Origin: Acidobacteriota bacterium
GTDB lineage: Bacteria > Acidobacteriota > Thermoanaerobaculia > Multivoradales > Multivoraceae
NCBI GenBank assembly: GCA_028875725.1
Contig: JAPPCR010000015.1
Location: 1 to 64,000 of the forward strand
DNA: 64,000 bases
Direction of reading: 5' to 3'
In this document: positions 30,739 through 41,115 of the stretch, one piece after another
Layout: the number at the start of each line of letters is the position of its first letter
How positions within the stretch are numbered: position 1 is the first letter of the stretch
Position numbers and translations under genes: made by a program
The notes under the pieces: model-generated
Told to the model about the DNA's origin: nothing
Seen by the model: only the letters and a program-made list of their open reading frames with translations
Databases searched by the model: none

Positions 30739-33108
30739 ATGCACTTTCTTCGACCCAGGAACTCCCTTCTGCTCGCCTTCCTCCTTCTCCTGCCGCTCCC
30801 CGCGCTTGCGCGGGACGGCGACGTCTCGGGCACCGTGACCGACCAGACCGGCGCCGCCCTGCCGGGCGTGACCGTGGAGGCGGCAAGCCCGGCACTCGCC
30901 GACGGCCCCCGCTCCGCCAGGACGGACACCGAAGGGTCCTTCGTCATCGGCGGTCTGCCCGCCGGGGAGTACTCGGTCTCCTTCAGCCTCAGCGGATTCG
31001 ACACCCTGAACCGGGACGGCGTGTCGGTCTCCAGCGTCGACGGCGCGAACCTGGACGTCCGCCTGCGGATCGAGAGTCTCATCCAGGAGGTCACGGTCGT
31101 CGGCAGCAAGCTGGGCACGGGCAGACAGGAGTTCGGCGTCAGCGTCGCCCATCTGGGGGCCGAACGCATCGACTCCGATGCGATCATCAACGTCGAGGAC
31201 GCCTTCCACCGGGCGGCGAATGTCTACGTCGGCGCCGCCGAGCAGGGCGGCTACGCCATCCGCGGAGTGAACAACAGCGGCCTGGAGTCCGATCACTCCA
31301 ACGGCACCGCGCTGGCATCCGTCCTCGTCAATCAACTGGCGCTCGCACCGCGCACGAGCGACCATCTGAACCCGTCACTGTTCGACGCCGAGTCGGTGGA
31401 GATCCTCCGCGGACCCCAGTCGACCCTGCAGGGGCCGAACTCCCTGATCGGGTCGGTTCTCATCAACTACAACCGGCCCGCGTTCGATGGCTACGACGGG
31501 CGCGTCCGGGTCGAGGGAGGCGGCCTCGACACGGAGCGGATCCAGTTGATGCAGAACGTCGAGCTCGTCGACGAGATTCTCTCCGCGCGCGTCGTCCACG
31601 AGGACCGCTACATCCGCGGAGCGGTCTCGAACATCGTGAACGACACCGACGACCGGCACCGCACGGACGTCGAAACGTCCCGCGTTCTGCTGGCCTTGAG
31701 ACCGCGGGCCGACGAGAGCCTCCGGTTCGACCTCACCTGGCTCCGGAGCGACTCGGACTCGATCCCCTGGGGCTACCACATGGAAGACCCGGCGCGGGGG
31801 ATCACGATGGAGGACCGGCAGCAGGTCTGGAACCGCGAGGACGCGTATCCTTCCAAGATCGACCTCCTGAACCTGGAAGCGCACATCGACCTCGGCGAGC
31901 GCTGGGCCCTCGACGCGGTCGTCGGCGCGAGTGAGTTCGACGGCCTGCAACTCTTCGACGCCGACTTCACGCCCTGGGACATCCTGAACGTCGACGCGTG
32001 GAGCCAGGACGACGTCGCGAGCCAGGAGATCCGCGCCTCGTACCGCGGCGCCGGCGTGAACCTGCTGCTCGGCGCCTTCCACTCGCAGTCCGACTTCGGC
32101 TACGGCTTCACAGGCGCCGGCTTCTTCCCCGACGGACTGGGCAACATCGTTCCCTTCAACCGGACGACCAGACTGACCGAGGACGTCGAGCAGACCGACT
32201 TCTTCGGACGGGTCGAGTGGGACGCGACGGATCGGGTGCACCTGACCGGGGGCGTCCGGCTCAGCCGGGACTCCAGAGCCAACGTCAACTTCGCGGACAA
32301 CAACGGCTTCATCACCGAACTGGACGCCGAGACGGACTTCGAACAGGTGCTCCCATCCGCCTCGGTGACCTTCGACGTGGCCCAGAACACCTCGCTAGGC
32401 GCGTCGTACGCACGCGGCTTCAAGGCCGGCGGGTTCGCCTTCGGGCTCTTGCTCGGGCTGGCGGAGCCGTTCGACGAAGAGTTCACGGACAACTTCGAGT
32501 TGTTCCTGAGGCACCGCACCACCGACGGCCGCATGATCCTCAACGCGAACCTCTACCGGATCGACTGGACCGATCAGCAGATTCCGTACACGCCACCGGG
32601 GGGTTTCCCGCAGTTCGACTCGTTGGTCGCGAACGCCGGAGAGTCACTTCTTCAGGGCCTCGAAATCGAGACCGAGGTCTTCGTCAGCAACGCGCTGAGC
32701 CTGTTCGGGTCGCTCGGCATCTCGGATTCCGAGTTCGTCCATTTCGTCCTCGACGGCGTGGACTACGCCGGCAGGGCACTGCCGCAGGCGCCCTCGTGGA
32801 GCGCCTCCGCGGGTCTGAACTGGCGCTCGCCGACGGGCTGGTTCGCCGGCGGAACGCTGAGCTACGCCGACGACGCCTACAGCGAACTGGCGGCGCCGGA
32901 GATCACGCGGCTGAAGACCCGGACGCTGCTCGACGGCCGGTTCGGCTACCGGCGCGGCGGCTGGGCGCTCTACGCCTGGGGCAAGAACCTGCTCGACCAC
33001 CAGTACGAACGCCAGTTGTACAACGGCGCGCCGTTCGGACTGCCGGGCGCCTACGGCATCTTCGGTCGGCCGCGGTCGGCCGGTGTCGGCATCGACTTCA
33101 ACTGGTAA
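30739..33108 (+). CDS. TonB-dependent outer-membrane receptor
   Basis: 789 residues. The signal peptide is MHFLRPRNSLLLAFLLLLP, ending LPALA. Residues 25-110 form a carboxypeptidase-regulatory-like domain (VSGTVTDQTGAALPGVTVEA). The plug follows (QEVTVVGSKL, then VEDAFHRAANVYVG, YAIRGVNNSG and SVEILRGPQSTLQGPNSLIG), then a 22-strand-type barrel ending GVGIDFNW. It imports a siderophore, cofactor or oligomer with TonB energy. Together with the ABC-2 genes 55 bases downstream it looks like part of one transcriptional unit. Confidence 0.93.
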   Translation: MHFLRPRNSLLLAFLLLLPLPALARDGDVSGTVTDQTGAALPGVTVEAASPALADGPRSARTDTEGSFVIGGLPAGEYSVSFSLSGFDTLNRDGVSVSSVDGANLDVRLRIESLIQEVTVVGSKLGTGRQEFGVSVAHLGAERIDSDAIINVEDAFHRAANVYVGAAEQGGYAIRGVNNSGLESDHSNGTALASVLVNQLALAPRTSDHLNPSLFDAESVEILRGPQSTLQGPNSLIGSVLINYNRPAFDGYDGRVRVEGGGLDTERIQLMQNVELVDEILSARVVHEDRYIRGAVSNIVNDTDDRHRTDVETSRVLLALRPRADESLRFDLTWLRSDSDSIPWGYHMEDPARGITMEDRQQVWNREDAYPSKIDLLNLEAHIDLGERWALDAVVGASEFDGLQLFDADFTPWDILNVDAWSQDDVASQEIRASYRGAGVNLLLGAFHSQSDFGYGFTGAGFFPDGLGNIVPFNRTTRLTEDVEQTDFFGRVEWDATDRVHLTGGVRLSRDSRANVNFADNNGFITELDAETDFEQVLPSASVTFDVAQNTSLGASYARGFKAGGFAFGLLLGLAEPFDEEFTDNFELFLRHRTTDGRMILNANLYRIDWTDQQIPYTPPGGFPQFDSLVANAGESLLQGLEIETEVFVSNALSLFGSLGISDSEFVHFVLDGVDYAGRALPQAPSWSASAGLNWRSPTGWFAGGTLSYADDAYSELAAPEITRLKTRTLLDGRFGYRRGGWALYAWGKNLLDHQYERQLYNGAPFGLPGAYGIFGRPRSAGVGIDFNW

Positions 33109-33162
33109 GGAGGCGGAGCGCCGGGGACATCTCGCAACCACGGGATTCAGGAGAACCACCCA

Positions 33163-34062
33163 ATGCCACAGAAGAACGAAGGCCTTGAAGTCACCGGCCT
33201 GAACAAGACCTACCCGGGCGGCATCCGGGCGCTGGAAGACGTCGACCTCACCGTCGAGCCGGGACTGTACGGCCTGCTCGGCCCGAACGGCGCCGGCAAG
33301 AGCACGCTGATGCGAACCCTGGCTACCCTGCAGGCGCCGGACAGCGGCACGATCCTGCTCGACGGCGTCGACGTCCTGGCGGACCCGGACTACCTGCGGC
33401 GGCGGCTCGGCTACCTGCCGCAGCAGATCGGGACCTACCCGACGGTGACCGGCCGCCAGCTCCTGGACCGATTCGCCAACCTGAAGGGGCGCACGAACGC
33501 CTCCGAGCGGCGGCGCGAAGTAGCAGGACTCCTGGAACAGGTGAATCTCAGCCAGGACGCGGACCGGGCCGTTGCGACCTACTCCGGCGGCATGCTGCGC
33601 CGCTTCGGCATCGCGATCGCCCTCGCAGGCGACCCGCGCCTGCTGATCGTCGACGAACCGACTTCGGGCCTCGACCCGGCGGAACGGAGCCGCTTTCACC
33701 GGGTGCTGGCCGACATCGCGGCGGACAACGTCGTACTGCTGTCGACCCACATCGTCGACGACGTCGAGAGCCTGTGCGAACGGCTGTCCATCCTGGACCA
33801 GGGCCGGATCGTCGCCGAAGGAACGCCGGCGTCCCTGGCCGCGGAGCTCGAAGACCGCCTGTGGTCGCGCGTGGTTCCCCGCGGCGAGCCACTGCCGGAG
33901 GACGCCCTGCACGTCTCGGCGAAGCCCGCGGGCTCGCTGGTCGTCGTCGAGGCGTCTTCCCGCCCCGACGACCACTGGGAACCCCAGACGCCGCGCCTGG
34001 AGGACGTGTACCACGCCGCCATCGCGCACGGCAGCCGGCCGCGGGAAGCGAGGGTCGCGTGA
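33163..34062 (+). CDS. ABC transporter ATP-binding protein
   Basis: 299 residues, AGGAG before ATG. Walker A GPNGAGKST, signature YSGGMLRRFGIA, Walker B LLIVDEPTSGLDP and the switch His in LLSTHIVDDVE are all present. The C-terminal extension is that of ABC-2 exporter ATPases (GRIVAEGTPASL). It overlaps the permease GTG (GTGA at 34059-34062). It likely powers the large permease that follows. Confidence 0.94.
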   Translation: MPQKNEGLEVTGLNKTYPGGIRALEDVDLTVEPGLYGLLGPNGAGKSTLMRTLATLQAPDSGTILLDGVDVLADPDYLRRRLGYLPQQIGTYPTVTGRQLLDRFANLKGRTNASERRREVAGLLEQVNLSQDADRAVATYSGGMLRRFGIAIALAGDPRLLIVDEPTSGLDPAERSRFHRVLADIAADNVVLLSTHIVDDVESLCERLSILDQGRIVAEGTPASLAAELEDRLWSRVVPRGEPLPEDALHVSAKPAGSLVVVEASSRPDDHWEPQTPRLEDVYHAAIAHGSRPREARVA

Positions 34063-37000
34063 ACAACCTGCGCTTCGTCGCCACCCAGGCGTGGCAGGAG
34101 TTCCGGGCCGGCTGCCGCGGGCCGCTGCTGGCGATCGTCTTCCCCGGGCTCATCGGCTATGCGCTCATCGTGATTCTCAACGCCGACTACATGCGCGAGA
34201 TGGGCGCCACCGAGGTGCCGCGCAACAGCCCCCACGTGATCTACCTGATGATGGCCGGACAGGCCGTCTGGATCTTCTTCGTCTGGGCCTGGCTCTTCGG
34301 CCTGAACGTGGTCCGCGACCGGAACGCCAGCCTGCACGAGGTCGTCCTGTCGACACCCGTTTCCCTACCGGCCCTGCTCTTCGGCCGCTACCTGGGCGCC
34401 CTGGCTCTCTCGACCCTCCTTCCGGTCGCGACGGCCATCGGCTTCTGGCTGGTTCCGGCGCTCGGCGCCCTGGGGATCATCCCGCCGGACGCGGTGGGGC
34501 CGCACCCGTGGTTCGCGATGGCCCATTCGCTCCTGCTGTTTACTCTGCCGACCGCGGCTGGAGTCGGCGCGCTGTTCCTGTGCGCGGCGATCTGGACCCG
34601 AAGCATCGCCGGGCCCTTCGCGGTCGCGGCCATGCTGATGCTGGTCTGGATGGTGGCCATGGTCGTCGTTCGCGGCGGCGACGCCAGCCCGGCGGTCGCG
34701 ACCCTGCTCGACGCCTCCGGCTTCGCCGAGATCGAGGAACAGACGAACCTGATGACGCCGCGCGAGAAGGCGGTCGCCGTCATCGAACTGACGCCGCCCC
34801 TGCTCGTCAACCGCCTGATCTGGACGCTGCCGCCGCTGCTCCTGTTGGCGGTCGTGCTGCGCCGCGTCGGCCGGGAACAACTGGCGCTCGAGAAGGCGCC
34901 GGCGACGCGCCGGCGAAGGTCGCAAGCGAGCGGGGAGCGAGCGAAAGCGCCGCCGGAGTCCGTTCTTCCCCCAGGCCCCGAGGCCACGCCGTCCTGGCTC
35001 AGGGCGACCTGGACCGAGGCGGCATGGCACCTGAAACTCTCGTTCCGGGGCTGGGGCACGCCGCTCGCCCTCGCCATGATGGTGGCGACGGGCGTCGGCG
35101 GCGCCTTCGTTCACGTCGTCCTTCACGCCGACGGTCCGCTGCAGCCCCGCTCCGGGTTGGTCGAGCGGATGACCATCGAGTACTTCTACCTCGTGATCGT
35201 CTTCATGGTGGCCGCCTTCGTCGGCGTCATGGCGCGCCGCGACGACCGCACCGGCTGGAGCGAGATCAGCGACGCGACCCCGGCGCCGGTCGGCACGCGC
35301 GTCGTCGGACGGGCGCTGGCGTCGCTCTGCCTGACGGTCGCCTTCGCCCTGACTCCCCTCGTGGCGGTGTGGATCGTGACCGGACTGGCGCTTCCCGGCG
35401 CCTTCAGCCTGGCCAATCCGGCCCCCTTCTTCGCCCTGCTGCTGGCGCCCGCGCTGCTGGAGATCGCCGCGCTCGTGCTGCTGGCGCATGCGCTGATCCG
35501 CCACGCGGGAGCGGCGCACGCCGTCTCGGTCATCTGCGCGTTCATCATCGTGGTCAACCACGAACTGGCCGTCACGACCTATCCGCCGGCGGAGTTCGGC
35601 GTGCCGGCGCACGCCACGGTGTCCGAGTTCGCCGGCTGGGGGCCCTGGGTGAACCACATTCTGACGGCAGACCTGTTCAAGCTGGCCATCGTGGTGGTTC
35701 TCTTTGCCGTGGCGTGGTTGGCGTGGCCGCGAGGCACCGCGCTCACCGTGCCGCTGCGCTGGCGAACCGCTCTCGGTCGGATTCCGAGTGGAGCGGGAGT
35801 GCTGGCGGCGACCGGCGTCGTCCTGGCCTTCGGAACCCACGTCGTGCTGTACGAGCAGTTCGTCACCCTGGGCGGTTATCAGTCCGAAGCCAGCGAGACG
35901 GCGGAAGACGCGGAGTGGGAGAAGCGCTGGTGGCCGTCGGCGACCCCGTTCTCGACCGCCGGCGGCGAGGCGGTCGTCGATGTCGATCCCGCGGGACGCA
36001 CAGCCACCTCCCGGTGGCGCCTGGACGGCGTCCGCGCCACGTCGGGCCTTCTTCATGGAGCGCTTCCGGACGGCGCGGAGATCCAGCACGCGACCGTGGA
36101 CGGCGAACAGGCGGTGGTGACGGTCGCCTTCGATCAGTTCTCGCTCGAACTCGGCGATTGCGGCCGGACCGAAGAAGAGGGCTGTACCGTGGAGCTCGAC
36201 CTGACCGTCCGCGACGAGGGCTGGGCGGACCACGGCGAGAGCAGGTGGCTGCACGAATCGGGCGTCTGGCTGCGCGCGGCCGACGTTCTGCCGGCGCTCG
36301 GTCACGATCCCGACCGGCTGGTGCGTGCTCCGCACGATCGCGAGCTCCACGGTCTGCCGGACGATCCCGCCGAGGCCAACGTCCACGCGTTGTCGCCCGC
36401 CATGGGAGTCGCCCCCGCGGGAGACTGGCGCTGGACGATTCGCTTCGCCTCGAGCGAAGACGCGGACCAGTCGCGGCAGGCGCGGACCGCGACCGCGGGT
36501 CAAGTCAGCGGTCCTCTCGATTTCGCTGCCGCCTGGTGGCCGCGAAAGCCCATGGAAGCGAACGTGGGAGGCGTCACCGTGTACCACGGTTCGATGCGTT
36601 CGAACGACGTCGAGGTCGTCCTGAACGACGTGACCGAGATGCGGAACTGCGTGGCCGGCCTGCTCGGAAGGGCGCCGGCCGTCGGCGCCGTGCTCCAGGC
36701 GCCCCGCGAACTGGGAGAGACCGCGCTCCACGGCGGACTGCTGTGGCTGCCGGAGCACGAGGGATGGGACGTCGCCGCCGACGGTTTCGGCCACTGGCGA
36801 CGACGGGCAACGCTCGCCGCCGCCTTTGCGGCGCGTCAGCTCGCGGACGAATCCAGTCTCCGCAAGGAGCCCGGCGAGGACTGGCTACGTGTCGGCGTGT
36901 CGGGCTGGATCGGCATGGAGTGTGTGCGCCGCGCGGACGGCAGGGACGCCTGGCTGGCGCTGCACTCCCGGGTCAGTGGTCAGGTCATCGAGGCCTTCGG

Positions 37001-37496
37001 CGCGCTCGATGCGCCCGCGATCAGTGTCGAAGCCGCGGGCGACGTGCCGTGGATTCGTCACTACACGCCTTTGGCCACGGCGGCATGGGTCGAGTCCATC
37101 GGCCCGGCCGAAGCAGTCGCGGCCATCGACGAAGTGATCGCCGCGGTCCGCGCTGGCGAAGCGCTGCCCGAAGCCCTGGCGGCCGCGGTCGGCGAAGGCG
37201 ACGCCCGTGCGCTGCTCGGACCGCCGGCGTCGTCCGACGTGCTGGTCGCGGAGTCCGAGCGCACGGTCGAGATCGCGGGTCAGCGCTGGCTGTGGCGGGA
37301 CGGCGGTTGGGAACCGCTCACCGTGCCCATCCACGTGACCCAGCGCTACGAGGACGGCAGCGACGAGCGCCACCGGATCGGACCGGTGCCCGCGACCGCG
37401 GAGACCGAAGCGCCCTTCACGATCATCGACGCCTGGCCGTCGTTCGAGCGTTCGCCGACCGACAACGTCTGGCACGGAGAAGGAGAAGGACGATGA
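34059..37496 (+). CDS. Large ABC-2 permease with M1-aminopeptidase-like C-terminal half
   Basis: 1145 residues, GTG start. Two sets of membrane helices (about residues 20-280 and 330-610) each resemble an ABC-2 transmembrane domain. The C-terminal 500 residues form a large soluble domain in the position occupied by an M1 aminopeptidase-like module in similar permeases. I find no HExxH zinc motif, so the peptidase-like domain would be non-catalytic. It overlaps the ATPase genes on both sides by four bases. Export of an unknown substrate, or assistance of TonB-linked uptake, is inferred. Confidence 0.75.
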   Translation: MNNLRFVATQAWQEFRAGCRGPLLAIVFPGLIGYALIVILNADYMREMGATEVPRNSPHVIYLMMAGQAVWIFFVWAWLFGLNVVRDRNASLHEVVLSTPVSLPALLFGRYLGALALSTLLPVATAIGFWLVPALGALGIIPPDAVGPHPWFAMAHSLLLFTLPTAAGVGALFLCAAIWTRSIAGPFAVAAMLMLVWMVAMVVVRGGDASPAVATLLDASGFAEIEEQTNLMTPREKAVAVIELTPPLLVNRLIWTLPPLLLLAVVLRRVGREQLALEKAPATRRRRSQASGERAKAPPESVLPPGPEATPSWLRATWTEAAWHLKLSFRGWGTPLALAMMVATGVGGAFVHVVLHADGPLQPRSGLVERMTIEYFYLVIVFMVAAFVGVMARRDDRTGWSEISDATPAPVGTRVVGRALASLCLTVAFALTPLVAVWIVTGLALPGAFSLANPAPFFALLLAPALLEIAALVLLAHALIRHAGAAHAVSVICAFIIVVNHELAVTTYPPAEFGVPAHATVSEFAGWGPWVNHILTADLFKLAIVVVLFAVAWLAWPRGTALTVPLRWRTALGRIPSGAGVLAATGVVLAFGTHVVLYEQFVTLGGYQSEASETAEDAEWEKRWWPSATPFSTAGGEAVVDVDPAGRTATSRWRLDGVRATSGLLHGALPDGAEIQHATVDGEQAVVTVAFDQFSLELGDCGRTEEEGCTVELDLTVRDEGWADHGESRWLHESGVWLRAADVLPALGHDPDRLVRAPHDRELHGLPDDPAEANVHALSPAMGVAPAGDWRWTIRFASSEDADQSRQARTATAGQVSGPLDFAAAWWPRKPMEANVGGVTVYHGSMRSNDVEVVLNDVTEMRNCVAGLLGRAPAVGAVLQAPRELGETALHGGLLWLPEHEGWDVAADGFGHWRRRATLAAAFAARQLADESSLRKEPGEDWLRVGVSGWIGMECVRRADGRDAWLALHSRVSGQVIEAFGALDAPAISVEAAGDVPWIRHYTPLATAAWVESIGPAEAVAAIDEVIAAVRAGEALPEALAAAVGEGDARALLGPPASSDVLVAESERTVEIAGQRWLWRDGGWEPLTVPIHVTQRYEDGSDERHRIGPVPATAETEAPFTIIDAWPSFERSPTDNVWHGEGEGR

Positions 37497-38251
37497 CCGA
37501 ATCGCAAGAGTCGAACAGTGGGGCCACGCCCCTTCTCGAAGCCCGCGGACTGACCAAGGACTACGGCGACACGCGAGCCCTTGACTCCCTGGACCTGGCG
37601 ATCGCGCCCGGCGAGGTCTACTGCCTCCTGGGCCCCAACGGCGCGGGGAAGACCACGACGATCAACCTCTTCCTCGGCTTCGTGGCGCCCTCGGCGGGCC
37701 AGGCCCTCGTGTCGGGGCTCGACGTGTCCACTCACGACCGCGAGTCCAAACGCCGGCTCGCCTACATCCCCGAACAGGTGATGCTGTATCGCAACCTCAG
37801 CGGGATCGAGAACCTGGAGTACTTCGCCGCGTTGGGCGGACAGGGATCGCTGGGGCGGAAGCGACTCATCGAGATCCTCGGCGAAGCCGGCCTGGACGCC
37901 GAGGCGGCCGGGCGACGGGTCTCCACCTACTCCAAGGGCATGCGCCAGAAGGTCGGCATCGCGATCGCCATCGCCAAGGAAGCCGACGCGCTGCTGCTGG
38001 ACGAACCGACGTCCGGTCTCGACCCCACGGCCTCGAGCGAGTTCTCGGCGCTCGTCGAGCGGCTCAGGAATCGCGGCGTCGCCGTGCTGATGGCGACTCA
38101 CGACCTGTTTCGCGCAAAGGACACCGGCACCCGAGTGGGCATCATGCACTACGGACGCCTGGTCACGGAGCTGAGCACCGCCGAGATCGGCCATGCCGAT
38201 CTCGAGCGCATCTACCTCGAACACGTAAGCGACAACGGGGGACGGCGATGA
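37493..38251 (+). CDS. ABC transporter ATP-binding protein
   Basis: 252 residues. Walker A GPNGAGKTTTI, signature YSKGMRQKVGIA, Walker B LLLDEPTSGLDP and the switch His in LMATHDLFRAKD are present. It overlaps the preceding permease (ATGA) and the following DUF3526 permease (ATGATCC at 38248). It is the second ATPase in the cluster and probably serves the two DUF3526 subunits. Confidence 0.94.
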   Translation: MTESQESNSGATPLLEARGLTKDYGDTRALDSLDLAIAPGEVYCLLGPNGAGKTTTINLFLGFVAPSAGQALVSGLDVSTHDRESKRRLAYIPEQVMLYRNLSGIENLEYFAALGGQGSLGRKRLIEILGEAGLDAEAAGRRVSTYSKGMRQKVGIAIAIAKEADALLLDEPTSGLDPTASSEFSALVERLRNRGVAVLMATHDLFRAKDTGTRVGIMHYGRLVTELSTAEIGHADLERIYLEHVSDNGGRR

Positions 38252-39660
38252 TCCACCACATCGTTCGCAAGGAGTTCACCGACATGATCCGGGACGGCCG
38301 CTTTCGCTGGTCCGCGATTCTCGTGGGGTCGCTGCTGCTCGTCTCACTGGCTCACGGCTGGGTCCAGGCGCGGAAGGCAAGCCAGGAACTCACGGCCGCG
38401 CAGGCCACGGCCCGCGAGCACTGGGAGACGCAGGGCGAGAAGAACCCTCACTCGGCGGCGCACTACGGCGTCTACGCCTTCAAGCCCCGCCTGGCGCTGT
38501 CCTTTGTCGACGAAGGCGTGGACCCCTTCACCGGCACCTCCGTGTGGCTGGAGGCGCATCGGCAGAACGACTTCCTGTTGCGTCCGGCCCAGGATGCAAC
38601 GGCAGCACAGCGGATAGGGGCTCTGACGGCGGCACAGGTGCTGCAGCATCTCGTGCCCCTGCTGATCATCCTGTTGACCTTCGGCGCCTTCGCAGGCGAG
38701 CGCGAACGGGGAACGCTGCGCCAACTGCTGGCCACCGGCGTTGGCTGGAGAGAGCTGGCCCTGGGCAAGGCGCTGGGCGCTTCCGGAGCGCTGGCGCTCT
38801 TGCTGGTGCCGGCGGCGGTAGCGGGAGCGGCGGCGCTGGTCGTCGCGAGTCCCGGTCCGACGGCGTCGCCGCTGGCTCGGGGCGCCGTCCTGGCCGGCGC
38901 CTACCTGGCCTACTTCGTCGTCTTCCTGGGGCTGTCTCTCGCCGTGTCGGCGAGGGCACGGTCGTCGCGCACCGCGCTGGTGTTCCTGCTGGCAGTTTGG
39001 GTGGTCAACGGCCTCGTCGCGCCGCGCGTCGCGGTGGACCTGTCGAAGCGGGTCTACCCGACGCCCTCCGCCTTCGAGTTCGCTCGTACCGTCGAACGCG
39101 AGATGGCCGACGGTGTCGAGGACATCGCCCCGCCGGACCGGGACGAGTCGACGAAACGGCTGCTCGCCGAGTACGGAGTGGAACGGGTCGAGGACCTGCC
39201 CATCAACGCGGTGGGCGTCTATCTGCAGGAGAGCGAGGAGTTCTCCAACCGGATCTTCGACCGCAACTACGGCGCGTTGTGGGACGCCTTCAGGCGCCAG
39301 GGGATCCTGCAGGAGGCGTTGGCGGCGGCAGCCCCGTCGATCGCGGTTCGCACGCTGTCGATGGGCCTGGCGGGAACGGATGTCGAGCAGCACAGGCACT
39401 TCGCCGAAGCCGCGGAGACCTACCGCCGCGATCTCATGCGACAGATGAACGGCGACATGACCGAGAACTCCCTGACCGGCGACTTCTCGTACGCCGCGGG
39501 CGCCGAGCTCTGGGAATCCGTGCCTCCGCTGGAGTACGAAGCTCCGCCCCTGGGCTGGGTGCTGGGCAACCGGATCCTGTCGCTCGCCGTGCTCGGCGCA
39601 TGGCTTGCGGGCGCCGTCCTGCTCGCGTCCGCTCAGGTCCGGCGGGCGGAGGTGGCCTAG
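38248..39660 (+). CDS. ABC-2 permease of the DUF3526 type
   Basis: 470 residues. IVRKEFTDMIRDGRFRWSAIL at the N-terminus precedes the first helix. A long periplasmic loop is followed by five further helices (VPLLIILLTFGAFAGERERGTLRQLL marks the ABC-2 core). The C-terminus has a last helix (SLAVLGAWLAGAVLLASA). DUF3526 permeases usually come in pairs, as here. Confidence 0.88.
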   Translation: MIHHIVRKEFTDMIRDGRFRWSAILVGSLLLVSLAHGWVQARKASQELTAAQATAREHWETQGEKNPHSAAHYGVYAFKPRLALSFVDEGVDPFTGTSVWLEAHRQNDFLLRPAQDATAAQRIGALTAAQVLQHLVPLLIILLTFGAFAGERERGTLRQLLATGVGWRELALGKALGASGALALLLVPAAVAGAAALVVASPGPTASPLARGAVLAGAYLAYFVVFLGLSLAVSARARSSRTALVFLLAVWVVNGLVAPRVAVDLSKRVYPTPSAFEFARTVEREMADGVEDIAPPDRDESTKRLLAEYGVERVEDLPINAVGVYLQESEEFSNRIFDRNYGALWDAFRRQGILQEALAAAAPSIAVRTLSMGLAGTDVEQHRHFAEAAETYRRDLMRQMNGDMTENSLTGDFSYAAGAELWESVPPLEYEAPPLGWVLGNRILSLAVLGAWLAGAVLLASAQVRRAEVA

Positions 39661-41091
39661 GTGACGGTGCGAACCGTCCTGAAGAACGAGTGGCGTCTGC
39701 TGATGGCCGATCGGCCGCTCAAGATCGCCCTCGGGCTCTTCGTCGTCCTGCTCGGCTACGCGCTGACGAACGGCGTCGTCTGGCTGCGGTTCCAGGAACG
39801 CACCGTGGAGGCCACGACGAGCGGCAACGTCGAGCGCGCCAGCGCCCTGCGGCAGGAACTGGAAGCCATCGAGGCCGGCGGCCAGCCCTCTTCGCCCTTC
39901 GCCGACCCTCGCTCGCCCCGCGTGCTGGGTGGACCTTCGGGCAGCCACACGGCCGTGCTGGCGCCGGGTCCTCTAACCGCCCTCGCGATCGGTCAGAGCG
40001 ATCTCCTCCCCTACTACTACGACGTCAACATCTACACCAACGAAGCGTCGTTTCACCAGAACGGCGAGGTCGAGAATCCACTCAACCTGATGGTCGGGCG
40101 GTTCGACCTCGCCTTCGCGGTGGTCTATCTGCTGCCGCTGCTGGTTCTGGCCCTCAGCTTCAATGTCCTGTCGGAGGAGCGCGAGCAGGGCACGCTGGCG
40201 CTGACCCTCTCGCAGCCGGTGTCGGCCCGGAGCGTCGCGACCGTGAAGCTCGCGTTCCGGGCGCTGGTGGTCGCGGGGATCGTGCTTGGCGTCTCGCTGC
40301 TCGGCGCCCTGGCCACGGGAGGCTTCGGCTCGCCCGGCCGGCTTCTCCTCTGGAGCGTCACGGTCGTCGCCTACGCGCTCTTCTGGTTCGCGCTCGCGGC
40401 GTGGGTCAACGCGCTCGGCCGATCCTCGGCCTGGAACGCGACGGTCCTGGTGGGCGCGTGGCTGGTGCTCGTCGTGGTGCTGCCGGCCGCGATCAACGCG
40501 GCGGCCGGCCTGCTGCACCCGCTGCCGTCGCGCGTCGAGATGGTGACGGCCCAGCGGGAGGCATCGAACGACGCCGTGAACCGGCGCAGCGAGCTCCTCG
40601 CGCGCTACCTGGAGGATCATCCGGAAATGGCGGAAGGCGTGGTCGCCGACGAGCCCGGTCTGGGCGCGCTCTCCTGGGCCGCTACGGACGCCGTGAACGG
40701 CCGCCTGGAGAAAGTCGCGGCGGAGCACGATGCCCGCCGCACCGAACAGACGGCTCTGGTGCGCCGCTACCGCTTCCTGTCGCCGGCGCTCCTGGCGCAG
40801 GAAGCGCTGCTCGACGCCGCGGGGACGGGGGACGCGCGCTTCGCCGACTTCCAGTCCCAGGTGCGGGAGTTCGCCGAGCGGTGGCGGGAGTTCTTCGTCC
40901 CCGCGATCATGGCCGACGAGCAGATGAACGCCGGCGTCCTCGCCGACGTGCCGACGTTCAGCCTCGCGGACGGGGACTCCGCCGACCTGACCCGCCGGGC
41001 GACCGCGCCGCTCGCCGTGCTGGCTGGACTCCTCGCGCTGATCGGCGCGGCCGCGGGGGTCGGACTCGGCCGCGTGCGAGGCGCCGACTGA
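39661..41091 (+). CDS. ABC-2 permease of the DUF3526 type, second subunit
   Basis: 476 residues, GTG start immediately after the stop of its paralogue. Same layout: LKNEWRLLMADRPLKIALGLF, a periplasmic loop with YYYDVNIYTNEASFHQNGEVENPLNL, then the ABC-2 core (SFNVLSEEREQGTLALTLSQP). It presumably heterodimerises with the preceding protein and uses the ATPase at 37493. Confidence 0.88.
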   Translation: MTVRTVLKNEWRLLMADRPLKIALGLFVVLLGYALTNGVVWLRFQERTVEATTSGNVERASALRQELEAIEAGGQPSSPFADPRSPRVLGGPSGSHTAVLAPGPLTALAIGQSDLLPYYYDVNIYTNEASFHQNGEVENPLNLMVGRFDLAFAVVYLLPLLVLALSFNVLSEEREQGTLALTLSQPVSARSVATVKLAFRALVVAGIVLGVSLLGALATGGFGSPGRLLLWSVTVVAYALFWFALAAWVNALGRSSAWNATVLVGAWLVLVVVLPAAINAAAGLLHPLPSRVEMVTAQREASNDAVNRRSELLARYLEDHPEMAEGVVADEPGLGALSWAATDAVNGRLEKVAAEHDARRTEQTALVRRYRFLSPALLAQEALLDAAGTGDARFADFQSQVREFAERWREFFVPAIMADEQMNAGVLADVPTFSLADGDSADLTRRATAPLAVLAGLLALIGAAAGVGLGRVRGAD

Positions 41092-41115
41092 CGGCGGATA
41101 CGATGCGCAGTCACC

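Noticed and set aside
34091-37490. Long plus-strand frame in a different phase upstream of the second ATPase
   Set aside because: Arg-rich shadow of the large permease; the ATPase starts at ATG 37493.
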